Shown here one piece after another: positions 44,765 through 54,140 of a stretch of 64,000 nucleotides of DNA. Made by a program: the position numbers and the translations under genes. The DNA comes from Bradyrhizobium iriomotense (GTDB taxonomy: Bacteria > Pseudomonadota > Alphaproteobacteria > Rhizobiales > Xanthobacteraceae). Under the pieces are notes generated by a model, which was not told the origin of the DNA, ran no database searches, and was given only the letters and a program-made list of their open reading frames with translations. The stretch is taken from the NCBI RefSeq assembly GCF_030160715.1, contig NZ_BSOW01000017.1, forward strand, positions 62,001 to 126,000, in the 5' to 3' direction. Positions within the stretch are counted from its first letter, which is position 1, and every line of letters starts with the position of its first letter.

Positions 44765-45604
44765 TTAACCGACCGGCGTTTCAGGCGCGGGAGCCGCCCC
44801 TGGCACCGGTTGATGCCGCCCCTTTCGGAAATAGAGCGGGGCGAACGCCTCTTTCTGGTTCAGTTCCAGCTGGCCTTCCCGCACCAGTTCGAGCGCGGCA
44901 GCAAAGCTCGAGGCGAACACCGTCGCACGCTGCGACGGATCGGCGACGTAGCGAATCAGGAAGTCGTCGAGACGACCCCAATCGTCCGATTCAGTAAGGC
45001 CCCCGACCAGCCGCTCCAGCGAGGCGCGCGCTTCGGCGAGTGACCACACCGTGCGCTTGGCGAGATGCACGCTCGCGAGCACGCGCGACTGGCGCTGCGT
45101 GGCGTAGGCCGTGAGCAGGTCGTAGAGGGTCGCGGTGTATTTCGGATGCTTGACCTCGGCGATCTGTTCAGGCTCTCCGCGCGGGAAAATGTCGCGCAGC
45201 AATTGCTGCCTGTTCATCAGCCGGTTCGCCGCTTCGCGAATGGCCTCGAGCCGGCGCAGGCGATTGGCGAGCGCGGTGGCCATCTCCTCTGCGCTCGGAC
45301 CTTCCGCAGTCGGCGGTTCCGGCAGCAAGAGGCGCGATTTCAGGAAGGCAAGCCAGGCCGCCATCACGAGATAGTCGGCCGCAAGCTCGAGCCGGATTTT
45401 TCGCGCGGCTTCGATGAAGTGGAGATATTGATCGGCGAGCGCCAAAATCGAGATCTTGGCGAGATCGACCTTCTGCTGCCGCGCCAGCGCGAGCAGCAGA
45501 TCGAGCGGGCCCTCATAGCCCTCGACATCGACGACCAGCGCCGGTTCGCCCTCGGCGAGCTCGGCGGGCCGCCCGGTTTCAAACGATAGGATCTCTGCGG
45601 TCAT
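44765..45604 (-). CDS. scpA: segregation and condensation protein ScpA
   Basis: 279 aa. EGYEGPLDLLLALARQQKVDLAKISILALADQYL is the ScpA N-terminal signature, and DYLVMAAWLAFLKSRLLLPEP the following helix. Kleisin that bridges the Smc heads. The start overlaps the nagZ stop (ATGA), so the two are translationally coupled; scpB follows. Confidence 0.96.
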   Translation of the reverse strand: MTAEILSFETGRPAELAEGEPALVVDVEGYEGPLDLLLALARQQKVDLAKISILALADQYLHFIEAARKIRLELAADYLVMAAWLAFLKSRLLLPEPPTAEGPSAEEMATALANRLRRLEAIREAANRLMNRQQLLRDIFPRGEPEQIAEVKHPKYTATLYDLLTAYATQRQSRVLASVHLAKRTVWSLAEARASLERLVGGLTESDDWGRLDDFLIRYVADPSQRATVFASSFAAALELVREGQLELNQKEAFAPLYFRKGRHQPVPGAAPAPETPVG

Positions 45605-46629
45605 GCGGATGCCGTGTTCGCCTGTGCGATCAATGCGTCGAGTTCAGCCCGCGCCACCGTCCGGTCGAACGGCTGCGGCGCCTTGCGCGTGGCCAGCGCC
45701 CTGTTCGCGCGCTCCAGCGCCTTGCCCGACAATTCGGGCGTTTGGCCGGCGACCTCGTGCATTTCCTCGATATTCCCGTTGCAATGCAGGACGATGTCGC
45801 AGCCGGCTGCAAAAATCGAACGCGTGCGCTCGGTAATGGTGCCCGCCAATGCGTTCATCGACACGTCATCACTCATTAACAAACCTTGGAACCCAATCAC
45901 GCCACGAATCACCTGCTGAACCATTGTCGCAGATGTCGTCGCCGGATGGGCGGGGTCGAACGCGCTAAACACAACATGTGCGGTCATCGCCATCGGCAGG
46001 TCCGCCAATGGCTTGAACGCGGCAAAATCGGTCCGCTCCAGCTCATCCCCTGGCGTGTCCACCGTCGGCAGCCGGAAATGGGTGTCAGCCGTCGCCCGGC
46101 CATGGCCGGGGATGTGCTTGAGGACCGGGAGCACGCCGCCCTGCTCCAGCCCGTCCGTGACGGCGCGGGCGATCGCCGCAACCTTGGCCGGCTCGGTTCC
46201 ATAGGCCCGGTTGCCGATTACGGCGTCGGCGCCCGCGACCGGCACGTCGGCGAGCGGCAGGCAGTCCACGGTGATCCCGAGATCGGCCAGATCAGCCGCG
46301 ATCAGTCGGGCGCTGAGGCGCGCAGCCGTCAGCCCAAGCGCCGAATCAATGTCGTAGAGCTTTCCGAACACGGCGCCCGGCGGATAGACCGGCCAATGCG
46401 GCGGACCCAGCCGCTGCACCCGTCCACCCTCCTGGTCGATCAGCACGGGGGCATCCGCGGCACCAGCGACGCCGCGCAATTCCTGAACAAGCGAAGCAAC
46501 TTGAACTGGAGTCCCGATATTCCTCTTGAAGAGGATGAAACCCCACGGACGTTCCGCACGGATAAAATCCCGCTCGGCGGCGGTCAATTCCGTTCCGGAT
46601 ACGCCGGTAATGAAAGCCCGCGTGCTCAT
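45601..46629 (-). CDS. nagZ: beta-N-acetylhexosaminidase NagZ
   Basis: 342 aa. GH3 cytosolic enzyme that removes GlcNAc from 1,6-anhydro-muropeptides in cell-wall recycling. VLIDQEGGRVQRL, LKHIPGHGRATADTHF (catalytic His/Asp loop) and GLLMSDDVSMNAL with the Asp nucleophile. No signal peptide. Upstream of scpA. Confidence 0.96.
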   Translation of the reverse strand: MSTRAFITGVSGTELTAAERDFIRAERPWGFILFKRNIGTPVQVASLVQELRGVAGAADAPVLIDQEGGRVQRLGPPHWPVYPPGAVFGKLYDIDSALGLTAARLSARLIAADLADLGITVDCLPLADVPVAGADAVIGNRAYGTEPAKVAAIARAVTDGLEQGGVLPVLKHIPGHGRATADTHFRLPTVDTPGDELERTDFAAFKPLADLPMAMTAHVVFSAFDPAHPATTSATMVQQVIRGVIGFQGLLMSDDVSMNALAGTITERTRSIFAAGCDIVLHCNGNIEEMHEVAGQTPELSGKALERANRALATRKAPQPFDRTVARAELDALIAQANTASA

Positions 46630-46681
46630 AGTCGCCGATTAACCGTACCCCGCTAGGGGGTCAAGGAAACGGCCAATAATA

Positions 46682-48202
46682 CTACGGGATAAAGCACTGG
46701 CCGCCGGCCGCCTTCAGCTCGGTGCAGAACTGGACGGCTTCCTGACGGGTCCGGTACGGACCGACCATGGCGCGGTACTTCACCTTGTTGTCGGCCAGAT
46801 CCACCCGCTTGATCACCGGCGAGCGGGATCCGAGTACGGACCCATATTTGCCCTGTGCCACGCGGAACGACTCTCTCGCGGCAGCCTCAGTGTCTTGCGA
46901 CGAAACCGATACCATGTAGCTGCCACCGGTTGCCGCTTCGGGAGCAGCAGGCGGGGCGATCTGCGTCGGATTGGTCGCGGCCATCCGGGTCGGCGGCGGC
47001 GCAGTCGGGTCCGGCGCACCGCCCTGGGGCGCCAGCGACATCGGCTGGTTGGCGCTGGCATTGGCCGAGGTCGGCGGATTGCGTGGCGCGGCCGGCACGG
47101 CGGCGACGGCTTTCGGCGCCCCGGCCGGCTTGGCCGCGGCGGCAGCCGCCGGCGCGGGCGTGCTGTCGGTCTGATCGCCCTTCACCGCAAGCGTCCTGAT
47201 CCGGCGCGGCTCGCTGTTGGGCATCGTGCCGTTATTGGGCGCGGCGACTGGCGGCGGCACGGCCGACGGTGAGACGCTCGCAACCGGCGGCGGATTAGCA
47301 TTCGGATTGAGCGGCGGGAAAACGACGCGCGGGCCACCGGACTTGGCGTTGACGTCGATCGGCGCTTCCTCGCGCGGCACGATTTTTTCGCCGCCGTCAC
47401 CGGTGACCATGCGATCCGGCACCTTGGCGGAGCCATCGGCGGGCGCCGGCACGACCTTGGTCGGCGTGTTGTCCGCCTTGATGATCGGCGGTTCGCCGCT
47501 GCGGGGAGCTCCAAGGTAGGTCTTGTAGGCGAAGGCGCCCCCGGTTCCGACCACGGCCAGCGCAAGGATGGCCGCAACGGTCATCAGTCCGCCGCGCTTC
47601 TTCTGCGGCACCTCGTCCTCGAGCTCATCCTCGGGATAGTCGCTCTGATAGGCGTAAGGATCGTCGGGATAGGACGGATCGCGCTGGAAATCCTGCTGAC
47701 CGGCTTCGAGCTGGCCGTAAAGCGCATCGTCATAGCGCGAGGGATCGACCGGAGCGTTGTGCTCGGGATAGGCCTGCTCAGTATAGGCCTGGGGCTCCTG
47801 GTAGTCCGGCTCCGGAGCCGGCTGCTGTGCCGCGAAACGCTGCAAAGGATGCACAGGGTTCGCCGCCGGCGCGTAGCGCGGCTGCTCGGCCGCAGCCGGC
47901 TGCGGCTGAACGTTGGCACGCCGCATCCAGGACGGCGGTCCCGGCGGCGGTGGCGGCTCCTCGTAATGATCCTGGTAGTTGTCCGGCGCGTAGCTTTGCT
48001 CAGGCGGCTGGTACGGCTCGGGCGCCGGCGGAGCTGGCGGCCTCGCGGCGGGCCGGCCTTGCTGCGCGGCGAACGGATCAGTCTGCCCGATCAGGCGCGC
48101 AAGTTCGGCCAAGGGATCGTTTTCCGCCCTGCCATGCTGATCGCCACTGCGACCATAGTCATCGGAAGGATACGGTCTGTCCTGATATCGTCGATCGGCC
48201 AT
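46682..48202 (-). CDS. SPOR-domain envelope protein
   Basis: 506 aa. A long Gln/Pro/Tyr-rich cytosolic N-terminus (~190 residues), one TM helix (GGLMTVAAILALAVVGTGGAFAYKTYLG), a periplasmic Pro/Ala linker, and a C-terminal SPOR domain (~430-506, SYMVSVSSQDTEAAARESFRV...VGPYRTRQEAVQFCTELKAAGGQCFI) that binds denuded glycan at division sites. Lies between argS and nagZ as in other Rhizobiales. Confidence 0.93.
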   Translation of the reverse strand: MADRRYQDRPYPSDDYGRSGDQHGRAENDPLAELARLIGQTDPFAAQQGRPAARPPAPPAPEPYQPPEQSYAPDNYQDHYEEPPPPPGPPSWMRRANVQPQPAAAEQPRYAPAANPVHPLQRFAAQQPAPEPDYQEPQAYTEQAYPEHNAPVDPSRYDDALYGQLEAGQQDFQRDPSYPDDPYAYQSDYPEDELEDEVPQKKRGGLMTVAAILALAVVGTGGAFAYKTYLGAPRSGEPPIIKADNTPTKVVPAPADGSAKVPDRMVTGDGGEKIVPREEAPIDVNAKSGGPRVVFPPLNPNANPPPVASVSPSAVPPPVAAPNNGTMPNSEPRRIRTLAVKGDQTDSTPAPAAAAAAKPAGAPKAVAAVPAAPRNPPTSANASANQPMSLAPQGGAPDPTAPPPTRMAATNPTQIAPPAAPEAATGGSYMVSVSSQDTEAAARESFRVAQGKYGSVLGSRSPVIKRVDLADNKVKYRAMVGPYRTRQEAVQFCTELKAAGGQCFIP

Positions 48203-48354
48203 CGTGATGATGCGTCCCCTTCGGGAAAGCTCGCCAGTCGTCGACCCGAACAGCGGCCTTCACCCACAAGGCATTCAACCAAGTCGCATTACGTAAGCGA
48301 GCCGGCATTCTGCCGGTTAGCCCCCTCAAATTCCCTGAAGTAGTTCGCCCCAAA

Positions 48355-50145
48355 CTACCGCATCTCGTCCGGGGCATGGACGCCCAGAATGGCGAGGCCC
48401 GATGCCAGAACCGAGACGACGCCCTGGACCATTGCCAATCGCGCCTTTGTAAGCTGTGCATCATTATTGATAATGAAGCGTAAATAGGGCAGATCGCGCC
48501 CCTTCGTCCAAAGTGCGTGAAATTCGCTGGCTAAATCATAGAGATAAAAGGCAATTCGGTGCGGCTCGTGGGCGCTGGCAGCCGCTTCGACCGTCCGCGG
48601 ATAAATTGCGAGCCGCCGCAATAAATCGAGTTCCACTGGGTCCGACAGCCGTTCCAGCGCCGAGTCCTGCAGCCAAGCGATTCGGGCGTCGGTCGTCTCC
48701 GGCAGATCTGGAAACACCTCCGCCCTTGCATTGCGGAAGATCGAGTGGCCGCGGGCGTGGCCGTACTGGACGTAAAACACCGGGTTGTCGCGCGACTGCT
48801 CGATCACCTTGCCGAGGTCGAAATCGAGCACCGCATCGTTCTTGCGGTAGAGCATCATGAAGCGAACGGCGTCCCGGCCGACTTCATCCACCACCTCGCG
48901 CAAGGTGACGAAGTCACCGGCGCGCTTGGACATTTTGACCGGCTCGCCGTTGCGCAGGAGCTTCACGAGCTGGACGATCTTGACGTCGAGCGCGGCCTTG
49001 GTGGCCGTGACCGCCTTCACCGCCGCCTGCATGCGCTTGATGTAGCCGCCGTGGTCGGCGCCCCACACGTCGATCATGTCGGCAAAGCCGCGATCGAATT
49101 TGTTCTTGTGGTAGGCGATGTCGGACGCAAAATAGGTATAGGAGCCGTCCGACTTGATCAGCGGACGGTCAACGTCATCGCCGTAAGCCGTAGCCCTGAA
49201 CAGAAGCTGCTCGCGGTCTTCCCAGTCCTCGACCGGCGCGCCCTTCGGCGGCGGCAGGCGGCCCTCGTAGATATCGCCCTTGGCGCGCAGAAAATCGATG
49301 GTCTCGGCGACCTTGTTGTTGCCGCTCTCGATCAGCGAGCGCTCGGAGAAGAATACGTCGTGGCGGATGTTGAGGGCGGCAAGATCGCCCTTGATCTCGT
49401 CCATCATCATCGCAATCGACTTTACGCGCACGGTCGGAAGCCATTCGGCCTCACTCATGGTGCGCAGCTTGTCGCCATGCTCCTTCGCCAGCGCCTCGCC
49501 GACCGGCTTGAGATAGTCGCCGGGATAGAGGCCGTCGGGGATCGGACCGATATCTTCGCCGAGCGCCTCGCGATACCTGAGGAACGCGGAGCGTGCGAGC
49601 ACGTCGACCTGCGCGCCCGCGTCGTTGATGTAATATTCGCGGCAGACATCATGGCCGGCGAAATCGAGCAGGCTCGCCAGCGCATCGCCGAACACGGCGC
49701 CACGGCAATGGCCGACATGCATCGGCCCGGTCGGGTTCGCCGAGACGTATTCGACATTGACCTTCCCGCGCCCGCTCAGGCGGCCGTAGCTGGCCCCATC
49801 GCGCAGCAAGGTGCGGAGCGCTTCCGCCCAGGCGGACGGCTTGAGCGTCAGGTTGATGAAGCCGGGTCCGGCGACGTCGACCTTGGCGATCAGCGCGTCG
49901 GCACGCAGGCGCTCGGCGATCTGCTCGGCGAGATCGCGCGGCTTCGCCTTGGCCTCTTTCGCCAGCACCATCGCGGCGTTGGTCGCCATGTCGCCATGGG
50001 ACGGATCGCGCGGCGGCTCGACCACCACGCGCGAAAAATCGATGCCTTCCGGCCAGTTGGCCTCCGCCGCGAGCGCGCGGCAGGCGGCGTGCACGCGCGC
50101 GAGCACGTCGGCGAAGAGATGCAGCGATGAGGGTGTGTCGGCCAT
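48355..50145 (-). CDS. argS: arginyl-tRNA synthetase
   Basis: 596 aa. Class I: VEYVSANPTGPMHVGHCRGAVFGD (HIGH-like HVGH) and the KMSKR loop region EPVKMSKRAGDFVTL; N-terminal Arg-RS additional domain and C-terminal anticodon-binding DALR helices. Begins 9 bp past the dgt-like stop. Confidence 0.97.
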   Translation of the reverse strand: MADTPSSLHLFADVLARVHAACRALAAEANWPEGIDFSRVVVEPPRDPSHGDMATNAAMVLAKEAKAKPRDLAEQIAERLRADALIAKVDVAGPGFINLTLKPSAWAEALRTLLRDGASYGRLSGRGKVNVEYVSANPTGPMHVGHCRGAVFGDALASLLDFAGHDVCREYYINDAGAQVDVLARSAFLRYREALGEDIGPIPDGLYPGDYLKPVGEALAKEHGDKLRTMSEAEWLPTVRVKSIAMMMDEIKGDLAALNIRHDVFFSERSLIESGNNKVAETIDFLRAKGDIYEGRLPPPKGAPVEDWEDREQLLFRATAYGDDVDRPLIKSDGSYTYFASDIAYHKNKFDRGFADMIDVWGADHGGYIKRMQAAVKAVTATKAALDVKIVQLVKLLRNGEPVKMSKRAGDFVTLREVVDEVGRDAVRFMMLYRKNDAVLDFDLGKVIEQSRDNPVFYVQYGHARGHSIFRNARAEVFPDLPETTDARIAWLQDSALERLSDPVELDLLRRLAIYPRTVEAAASAHEPHRIAFYLYDLASEFHALWTKGRDLPYLRFIINNDAQLTKARLAMVQGVVSVLASGLAILGVHAPDEMR

Positions 50146-50154
50146 GGCCGCCGC

Positions 50155-51363
50155 CTAACGCAAATCCGGGGTCGAGTCAAAGAGCCGCTGGTGCTCGGTC
50201 AGGGCGAAACGGTCGGTCATTCCGGCAATGAAATTGCCGATCCGGCGGCCCCTGTCGGCCTCGTCGTCAGCCTCCGCCCCGGCCAGCCATTCCGGCGGCA
50301 GCTCGCCGGGCGAGACCTGGTATTTCGCGAACAAGTCGAACAGGATCTGTTCCGCCTCCGCCATCACCCGCATCACCCGCTTGTGACGGTACATGTGCTG
50401 ATAGAGGAAGGTCTTGATGGCGGCCTCCTCGCCCGCCATCGCCGGCGGGAACGCGATCATCGCGCGGCCCTGCTGGCGCACGTCCTGGGCGGATTGCGGC
50501 TGGACCGCCGCAAGGTTGGCCCTGGCCTCGGCGAAGACGGCGCCGATCAGATGCGAGATCAGCTCGCGGACCAGCTCGGCGCCGCGCCTGTCCTGATCGA
50601 GGTTCGGATAGTGCGCACCGATCTCGGCGATGATCTCGGCCATCAGCGGGATCGCCTTGAGATCATCGACCCCAAACAGCCCTGCCCGCAGGCCGTCATC
50701 GATGTCGTGGGCGTCATAGGCAATGTCGTCGGCGATCGCCGCGACCTGCGCCTCCAGCGAGGCAAAGCTCCAGAGCTCCAGATCGTATGTCTTGACATAG
50801 TCGGCGATGCCGACGGGAACGCCGTGCTCACGGTAGCGTCCGACCGGCGCGCCGCCGCGATCGGTCAGCGGGCCGTTGTGCTTGACGATGCCCTCTAGCG
50901 ACTCCCAGGTCAGGTTGAGGCCATCGAACTCCGGATAGCGGTGCTCGACCGCCGTGACGACGCGCAAGGTCTGGGCGTTGTGGTCGAAGCCGCCACAATC
51001 CTTCAGGCAGGCATCCAGCGCCCGCTCCCCGGCATGACCGAACGGCGGATGGCCGAGATCGTGCGCGAGCGCCAGCGTCTCCGTGAGGTCCTCGTCGAGC
51101 CCCAGCTGCCGGGCCAGGGCGCGGGCGATCTGGGCGACCTCAAGAGAGTGGGTCAGGCGGGTGCGGTAATGATCGCCTTCGTGGAACACGAACACCTGGG
51201 TCTTGTACTTCAGGCGGCGGAAGGCGGTGGAATGGATCACCCGGTCGCAATCCCGCCGGAACGGGCTCCGGGTGCGGCTCGGGGGCTCGGCGACCAGCCG
51301 GCCGCGACTGCGATCGGGATCGCAGGCATAGGGCGCGCGGGGGGCAGCCATTCCGACGGACAC
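50155..51363 (-). CDS. dgt: dGTP triphosphohydrolase-like HD protein
   Basis: 402 aa. HSTAFRRLKYKTQVFVFHEGDHYRTRLTHSLEVAQIARALAR and LAHDLGHPPFGHAGE give the HD-domain metal ligands of the dNTPase family; FDHNAQTLRVVTAVEHRYPEFDGLNLTWE confirms it. It hydrolyses dNTPs to nucleoside plus triphosphate. Read with argS; erpA diverges from it. Confidence 0.94.
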   Translation of the reverse strand: MSVGMAAPRAPYACDPDRSRGRLVAEPPSRTRSPFRRDCDRVIHSTAFRRLKYKTQVFVFHEGDHYRTRLTHSLEVAQIARALARQLGLDEDLTETLALAHDLGHPPFGHAGERALDACLKDCGGFDHNAQTLRVVTAVEHRYPEFDGLNLTWESLEGIVKHNGPLTDRGGAPVGRYREHGVPVGIADYVKTYDLELWSFASLEAQVAAIADDIAYDAHDIDDGLRAGLFGVDDLKAIPLMAEIIAEIGAHYPNLDQDRRGAELVRELISHLIGAVFAEARANLAAVQPQSAQDVRQQGRAMIAFPPAMAGEEAAIKTFLYQHMYRHKRVMRVMAEAEQILFDLFAKYQVSPGELPPEWLAGAEADDEADRGRRIGNFIAGMTDRFALTEHQRLFDSTPDLR

Positions 51364-51472
51364 GGCGAATTTAGTCCCTATCCATTTGATTCTGCGGACC
51401 CTTGCACTTAACTATGACGGACGCGGGATACCAAATGAATTGGATATGACGCGGGACTATCGGAGTGGAACG

Positions 51473-51802
51473 ATGACGACTGCCGTGACCATCAGCGACC
51501 GGGCCGCGCGCCGGATTGGGGAGATCCTCAAGGGCGAAGGCACGGGCGCAATGCTGCGAATCTCGGTCGAGGGCGGCGGCTGCTCCGGCTTCCAGTACAA
51601 GTTCGACATCGAGCGTGATCGCACCGACGACGACCTCGTCATCGAGCGCGACAATGCGGTCGTGCTGGTGGACTCGGCGTCGCAACCGTTCCTGGCGGGC
51701 TCCGAGGTCGACTTCGTCGATGACCTGATCGGCGCCTCCTTCCGCGTCAACAATCCCAACGCCACCGCGTCCTGCGGCTGCGGCACCAGCTTCTCGATCT
51801 AG
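51473..51802 (+). CDS. erpA: iron-sulfur cluster insertion protein ErpA/IscA type
   Basis: 109 aa from ATG 51473, CGGAGTGG ribosome site. A-type carrier with the three conserved cysteines: VEGGGCSGFQYKF and the C-terminal ASCGCGTSF. It carries and delivers Fe-S clusters. Divergent from the dGTPase gene, a common alphaproteobacterial neighbourhood. The upstream in-frame region is not protein-like. Confidence 0.93.
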   Translation: MTTAVTISDRAARRIGEILKGEGTGAMLRISVEGGGCSGFQYKFDIERDRTDDDLVIERDNAVVLVDSASQPFLAGSEVDFVDDLIGASFRVNNPNATASCGCGTSFSI

Positions 51803-51816
51803 CCCGACTCAAAATC

Positions 51817-51903
51817 TGCAAAACAACCCCATGCAAAGGAGCCGGGGTGCCGGCGAGATGCACTTCTGTTTTTGCGAAAATATTTGACGCGTCGGACAAA
51901 TCA
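51817..51903 (-). repeat. dispersed repeat family C, inverted copy
   Basis: On the minus strand: GATTTGTCCGACGCGTCAAA TATTTTCGCAAAAA, variable middle, GGCTCCTTTGCATGGGGTTG TTTTGC. Lies just after erpA, between convergent erpA and parE. Confidence 0.85.
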
Positions 51904-51952
51904 GGGGTAAAAGTCGGTAGTCGCGAGGTCCGCAGGGAAGTTGCCCCTCGCT

Positions 51953-52306
51953 TTATTTGCCCTCGTCGGGGGTAGATGGAACGTGGCGCTGAAGATCCAT
52001 CCTGTCATGAAGGATGCGGACGATTTCGATCGTGCTCCTTGGCGCGACCCGGTACATGAGGAAGTGGCTTCCGCGGCGACCACGTCGCGCAACGTGAAGC
52101 GTGCGAAGACCCGGCATGATCTCGTCTCGGGCCTTGGAGCCTGCAACATCGGGGCCGTCGGCAAGTTCGCCAATCGCCCGAACGAGCGTGTCCCGATAGA
52201 CGCGCGATTGTCGCGCGCCAAAATTCTCAGTGGTCCATTTTAGGATGTTCGCAAAGTCGACTTCGGCGGCGGCGCCGAGGCGGACGCGCCATTTCTGCTC
52301 GACCAT
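51953..52306 (-). CDS. ParE/RelE-family toxin
   Basis: 117 aa from ATG 52306 (MVEQKWRVRLGAAAEVDFANILKWT). VYRDTLVRAIGELADGPDVAG...GLRTLHVARRGRRGSHFLMYRV and IEIVRILHDRMDLQRH are ParE features. Starts 7 bp after the ParD stop. Gyrase poisoning is the ParE family mechanism; which target applies here is not determinable. Confidence 0.87.
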   Translation of the reverse strand: MVEQKWRVRLGAAAEVDFANILKWTTENFGARQSRVYRDTLVRAIGELADGPDVAGSKARDEIMPGLRTLHVARRGRRGSHFLMYRVAPRSTIEIVRILHDRMDLQRHVPSTPDEGK

Positions 52307-52313
52307 TAGGACT

Positions 52314-52601
52314 CTATTCGCCTGCTCCGGTGATGACCTTCTCCGCGAGGTCATTCAGGTAAGCTTGCAGGTCCTCGATATTCCTGAACTCTTTGAATTC
52401 GCCTCGGTCCAATGCGCCAACGCCGAGGCGGGCCGCTGCCCGCAGGGCCTTCAGCTTGCCGGCGTCTTCCGCCTCGCGTTGCTCGACCAGCCGCAACCCG
52501 TCACGCAGCACTTCGCTGGCGTTCTGGTAGCGGCCGGATTTGACGAGAGCGTCAATGAGTTCTTTCTGTCGCTCCGTGAGCACAACGTTTCTGGTCGGCA
52601 T
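52314..52601 (-). CDS. ParD-family antitoxin
   Basis: 95 aa from ATG 52601 (MPTRNVVLTERQKELIDALV); GAGAGG is 6 nt before it. RYQNASEVLRDGLRLVEQREAED is the ParD ribbon-helix-helix and linker, and the acidic C-terminus binds the toxin. Met at 52607 is possible but its ribosome site would be too close. Confidence 0.88.
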   Translation of the reverse strand: MPTRNVVLTERQKELIDALVKSGRYQNASEVLRDGLRLVEQREAEDAGKLKALRAAARLGVGALDRGEFKEFRNIEDLQAYLNDLAEKVITGAGE

Positions 52602-52668
52602 TGGCATCCTCTCGGGTCGTTCGAGAAACCTGGCGATTGGCATAATATGCCATCGCGGCCTAATCGCC

Positions 52669-53031
52669 TCAACCCCAATCTAGGTGTGGTCTTTCAGAGT
52701 CCGCGAGTGTCCTAATTCGCGATTTCAAGACTAATCTAGCCGCAACGTCCTCCCCTGTACGGGCGAGCCGACGCATTCGCGTGTCCTCCATCGCTGACGA
52801 AAGATCGAGGATCAGCTCCTTAAGCTCTGGCGCGAGGTGCACCGTATTCACGACCTTGATGACGTAAGGAGGCTTGAGGACGTTCATGCCGCCCCCAAAA
52901 ATTGAATCCAAGAAAGCAGCCACTATATCGCCGTGCCATTCCGGTGCCCCTATTGCTGCCTTAAGGGCTGATCGAAAATCATAAGCAGTTTTCCAACTGC
53001 CGGCATCGAGTTCTATTGTCAAAATAGTCAT
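52669..53031 (-). CDS. barstar-like protein
   Basis: 120 aa from ATG 53031 (MTILTIELDAGSWKTAYDF). DFRSALKAAIGAPEWHGDIVAAFLDSIFGG fits the barstar (RNase-inhibitor) pattern: helix, Trp-His-Gly loop, Asp-rich helix. No barnase-like RNase is adjacent. It lies next to parDE but with a 67-bp gap and is read toward it. Family assignment is moderate. Confidence 0.65.
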   Translation of the reverse strand: MTILTIELDAGSWKTAYDFRSALKAAIGAPEWHGDIVAAFLDSIFGGGMNVLKPPYVIKVVNTVHLAPELKELILDLSSAMEDTRMRRLARTGEDVAARLVLKSRIRTLADSERPHLDWG

Positions 53032-53081
53032 TTGGTGCTGTCCGTATTTACGCCTCGGTACTAACGGTAGCAAATCATCCA

Positions 53082-53984
53082 ATGCGCATTATCGATCGCC
53101 TGTTCTCTTGCCTCGTTCTATTTCTTGCAATCGCAGCCGTCCCGGTGCTTCCCGTGCACGCTGCCGAAACCTGCCCGTTCATCGGCGCCCAGGAGCTCGC
53201 CGGCGCGATGCCGGCGGTCAAATGGTCGCTGATCTCAAATCAGGACGGCCGCGGCTGCATCTACCAGGCCGGGCGCGGCGACACGATGATGCTGACCGTG
53301 TTCCGCAATCCCGACAAGGACCGCGCCAGGGAATTGTACACGACCTTCGTCAAGACGCTTGGCGAGCGCATGCCGATTAGCGCAGTGTCCGGGATCGGCG
53401 ACGAAGGCCAGGGCGGAACGAGCGCCGTCGACGCGCAGCGCCAGGAGGCCTCGGTCGTCGCCCTGTCCGGCGACTACATTCTGCAGATCAGCGTCTATCC
53501 GATCGGCCGGCGTGCCGACAACACGCTGCTCGGACCTGTCACTGAAGCCGCGCGCGTTGCCATCGGTCATGTGAGCAAGACCAGCGAGCGGTTCGGCGAT
53601 TGCGAATGGCTCACTGCCACGGATGCCGACGGCTTTCTCGACAAGAGCACACTGCAGGTCCAGCGGACCGGCGCGGGCAGCTGCATGATGTTCGATCGCG
53701 AGGCCAACACCATGGTCGTCGCGGTGATCGCGATTTCGCGCGACACCGTCATCAACATGATGAAACGCACTGGCCCGTGCAAACACGTGGCGATACCCGA
53801 GCTCGGGGGCGAAGCGTTCGGCGAGCATTCCTGCACCAAGGGCAACGGCAACGCCGTCAACATCTTTGTCTGGAAGAACGGCAGGCAGGCTTCGATCCTG
53901 TTCGCGCCGGTCAAGCCGCATCCGGAGTCCGGCTCGGTCGAGCGCCTGAAGGCGGTCGCCGGGCGAGTCTATGGAAAATTGTAA
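53082..53984 (+). CDS. secreted protein with three Cys-pair repeats, function unknown
   Basis: 300 aa. Signal peptide ending VHA/AETCP. Three similar segments each open and close with Cys: ETCPFIG...GRGCIYQ (~31-60), GDCEWLTATDADGF...GAGSCMMF (~172-203), GPCKHVAIPELGGEAFGEHSC (~227-247), each with a following hydrophobic beta strand. This suggests an internally repeated, disulfide-stapled beta domain. It diverges from the barstar-like gene with only 50 bp between starts. Confidence 0.82.
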   Translation: MRIIDRLFSCLVLFLAIAAVPVLPVHAAETCPFIGAQELAGAMPAVKWSLISNQDGRGCIYQAGRGDTMMLTVFRNPDKDRARELYTTFVKTLGERMPISAVSGIGDEGQGGTSAVDAQRQEASVVALSGDYILQISVYPIGRRADNTLLGPVTEAARVAIGHVSKTSERFGDCEWLTATDADGFLDKSTLQVQRTGAGSCMMFDREANTMVVAVIAISRDTVINMMKRTGPCKHVAIPELGGEAFGEHSCTKGNGNAVNIFVWKNGRQASILFAPVKPHPESGSVERLKAVAGRVYGKL

Positions 53985-54140
53985 CGGCGCCGCGTTACCC
54001 CCGCGAACAGGAGCAATGATGATAAATTGTCGCGACCAGTGGCGAACGAGTAGTGCCCATCTTCGTCGGCCATGGTGCGCCACTTAGATTAAGCACTCGC
54101 CAGAGACACCTGGACATGTCGGTGAATAGGGAGATGACCC

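Noticed and set aside
48745..50130. A 461-residue plus-strand frame opposite argS
   Set aside because: Antisense shadow of argS, which carries its HVGH and KMSKR motifs on the minus strand.
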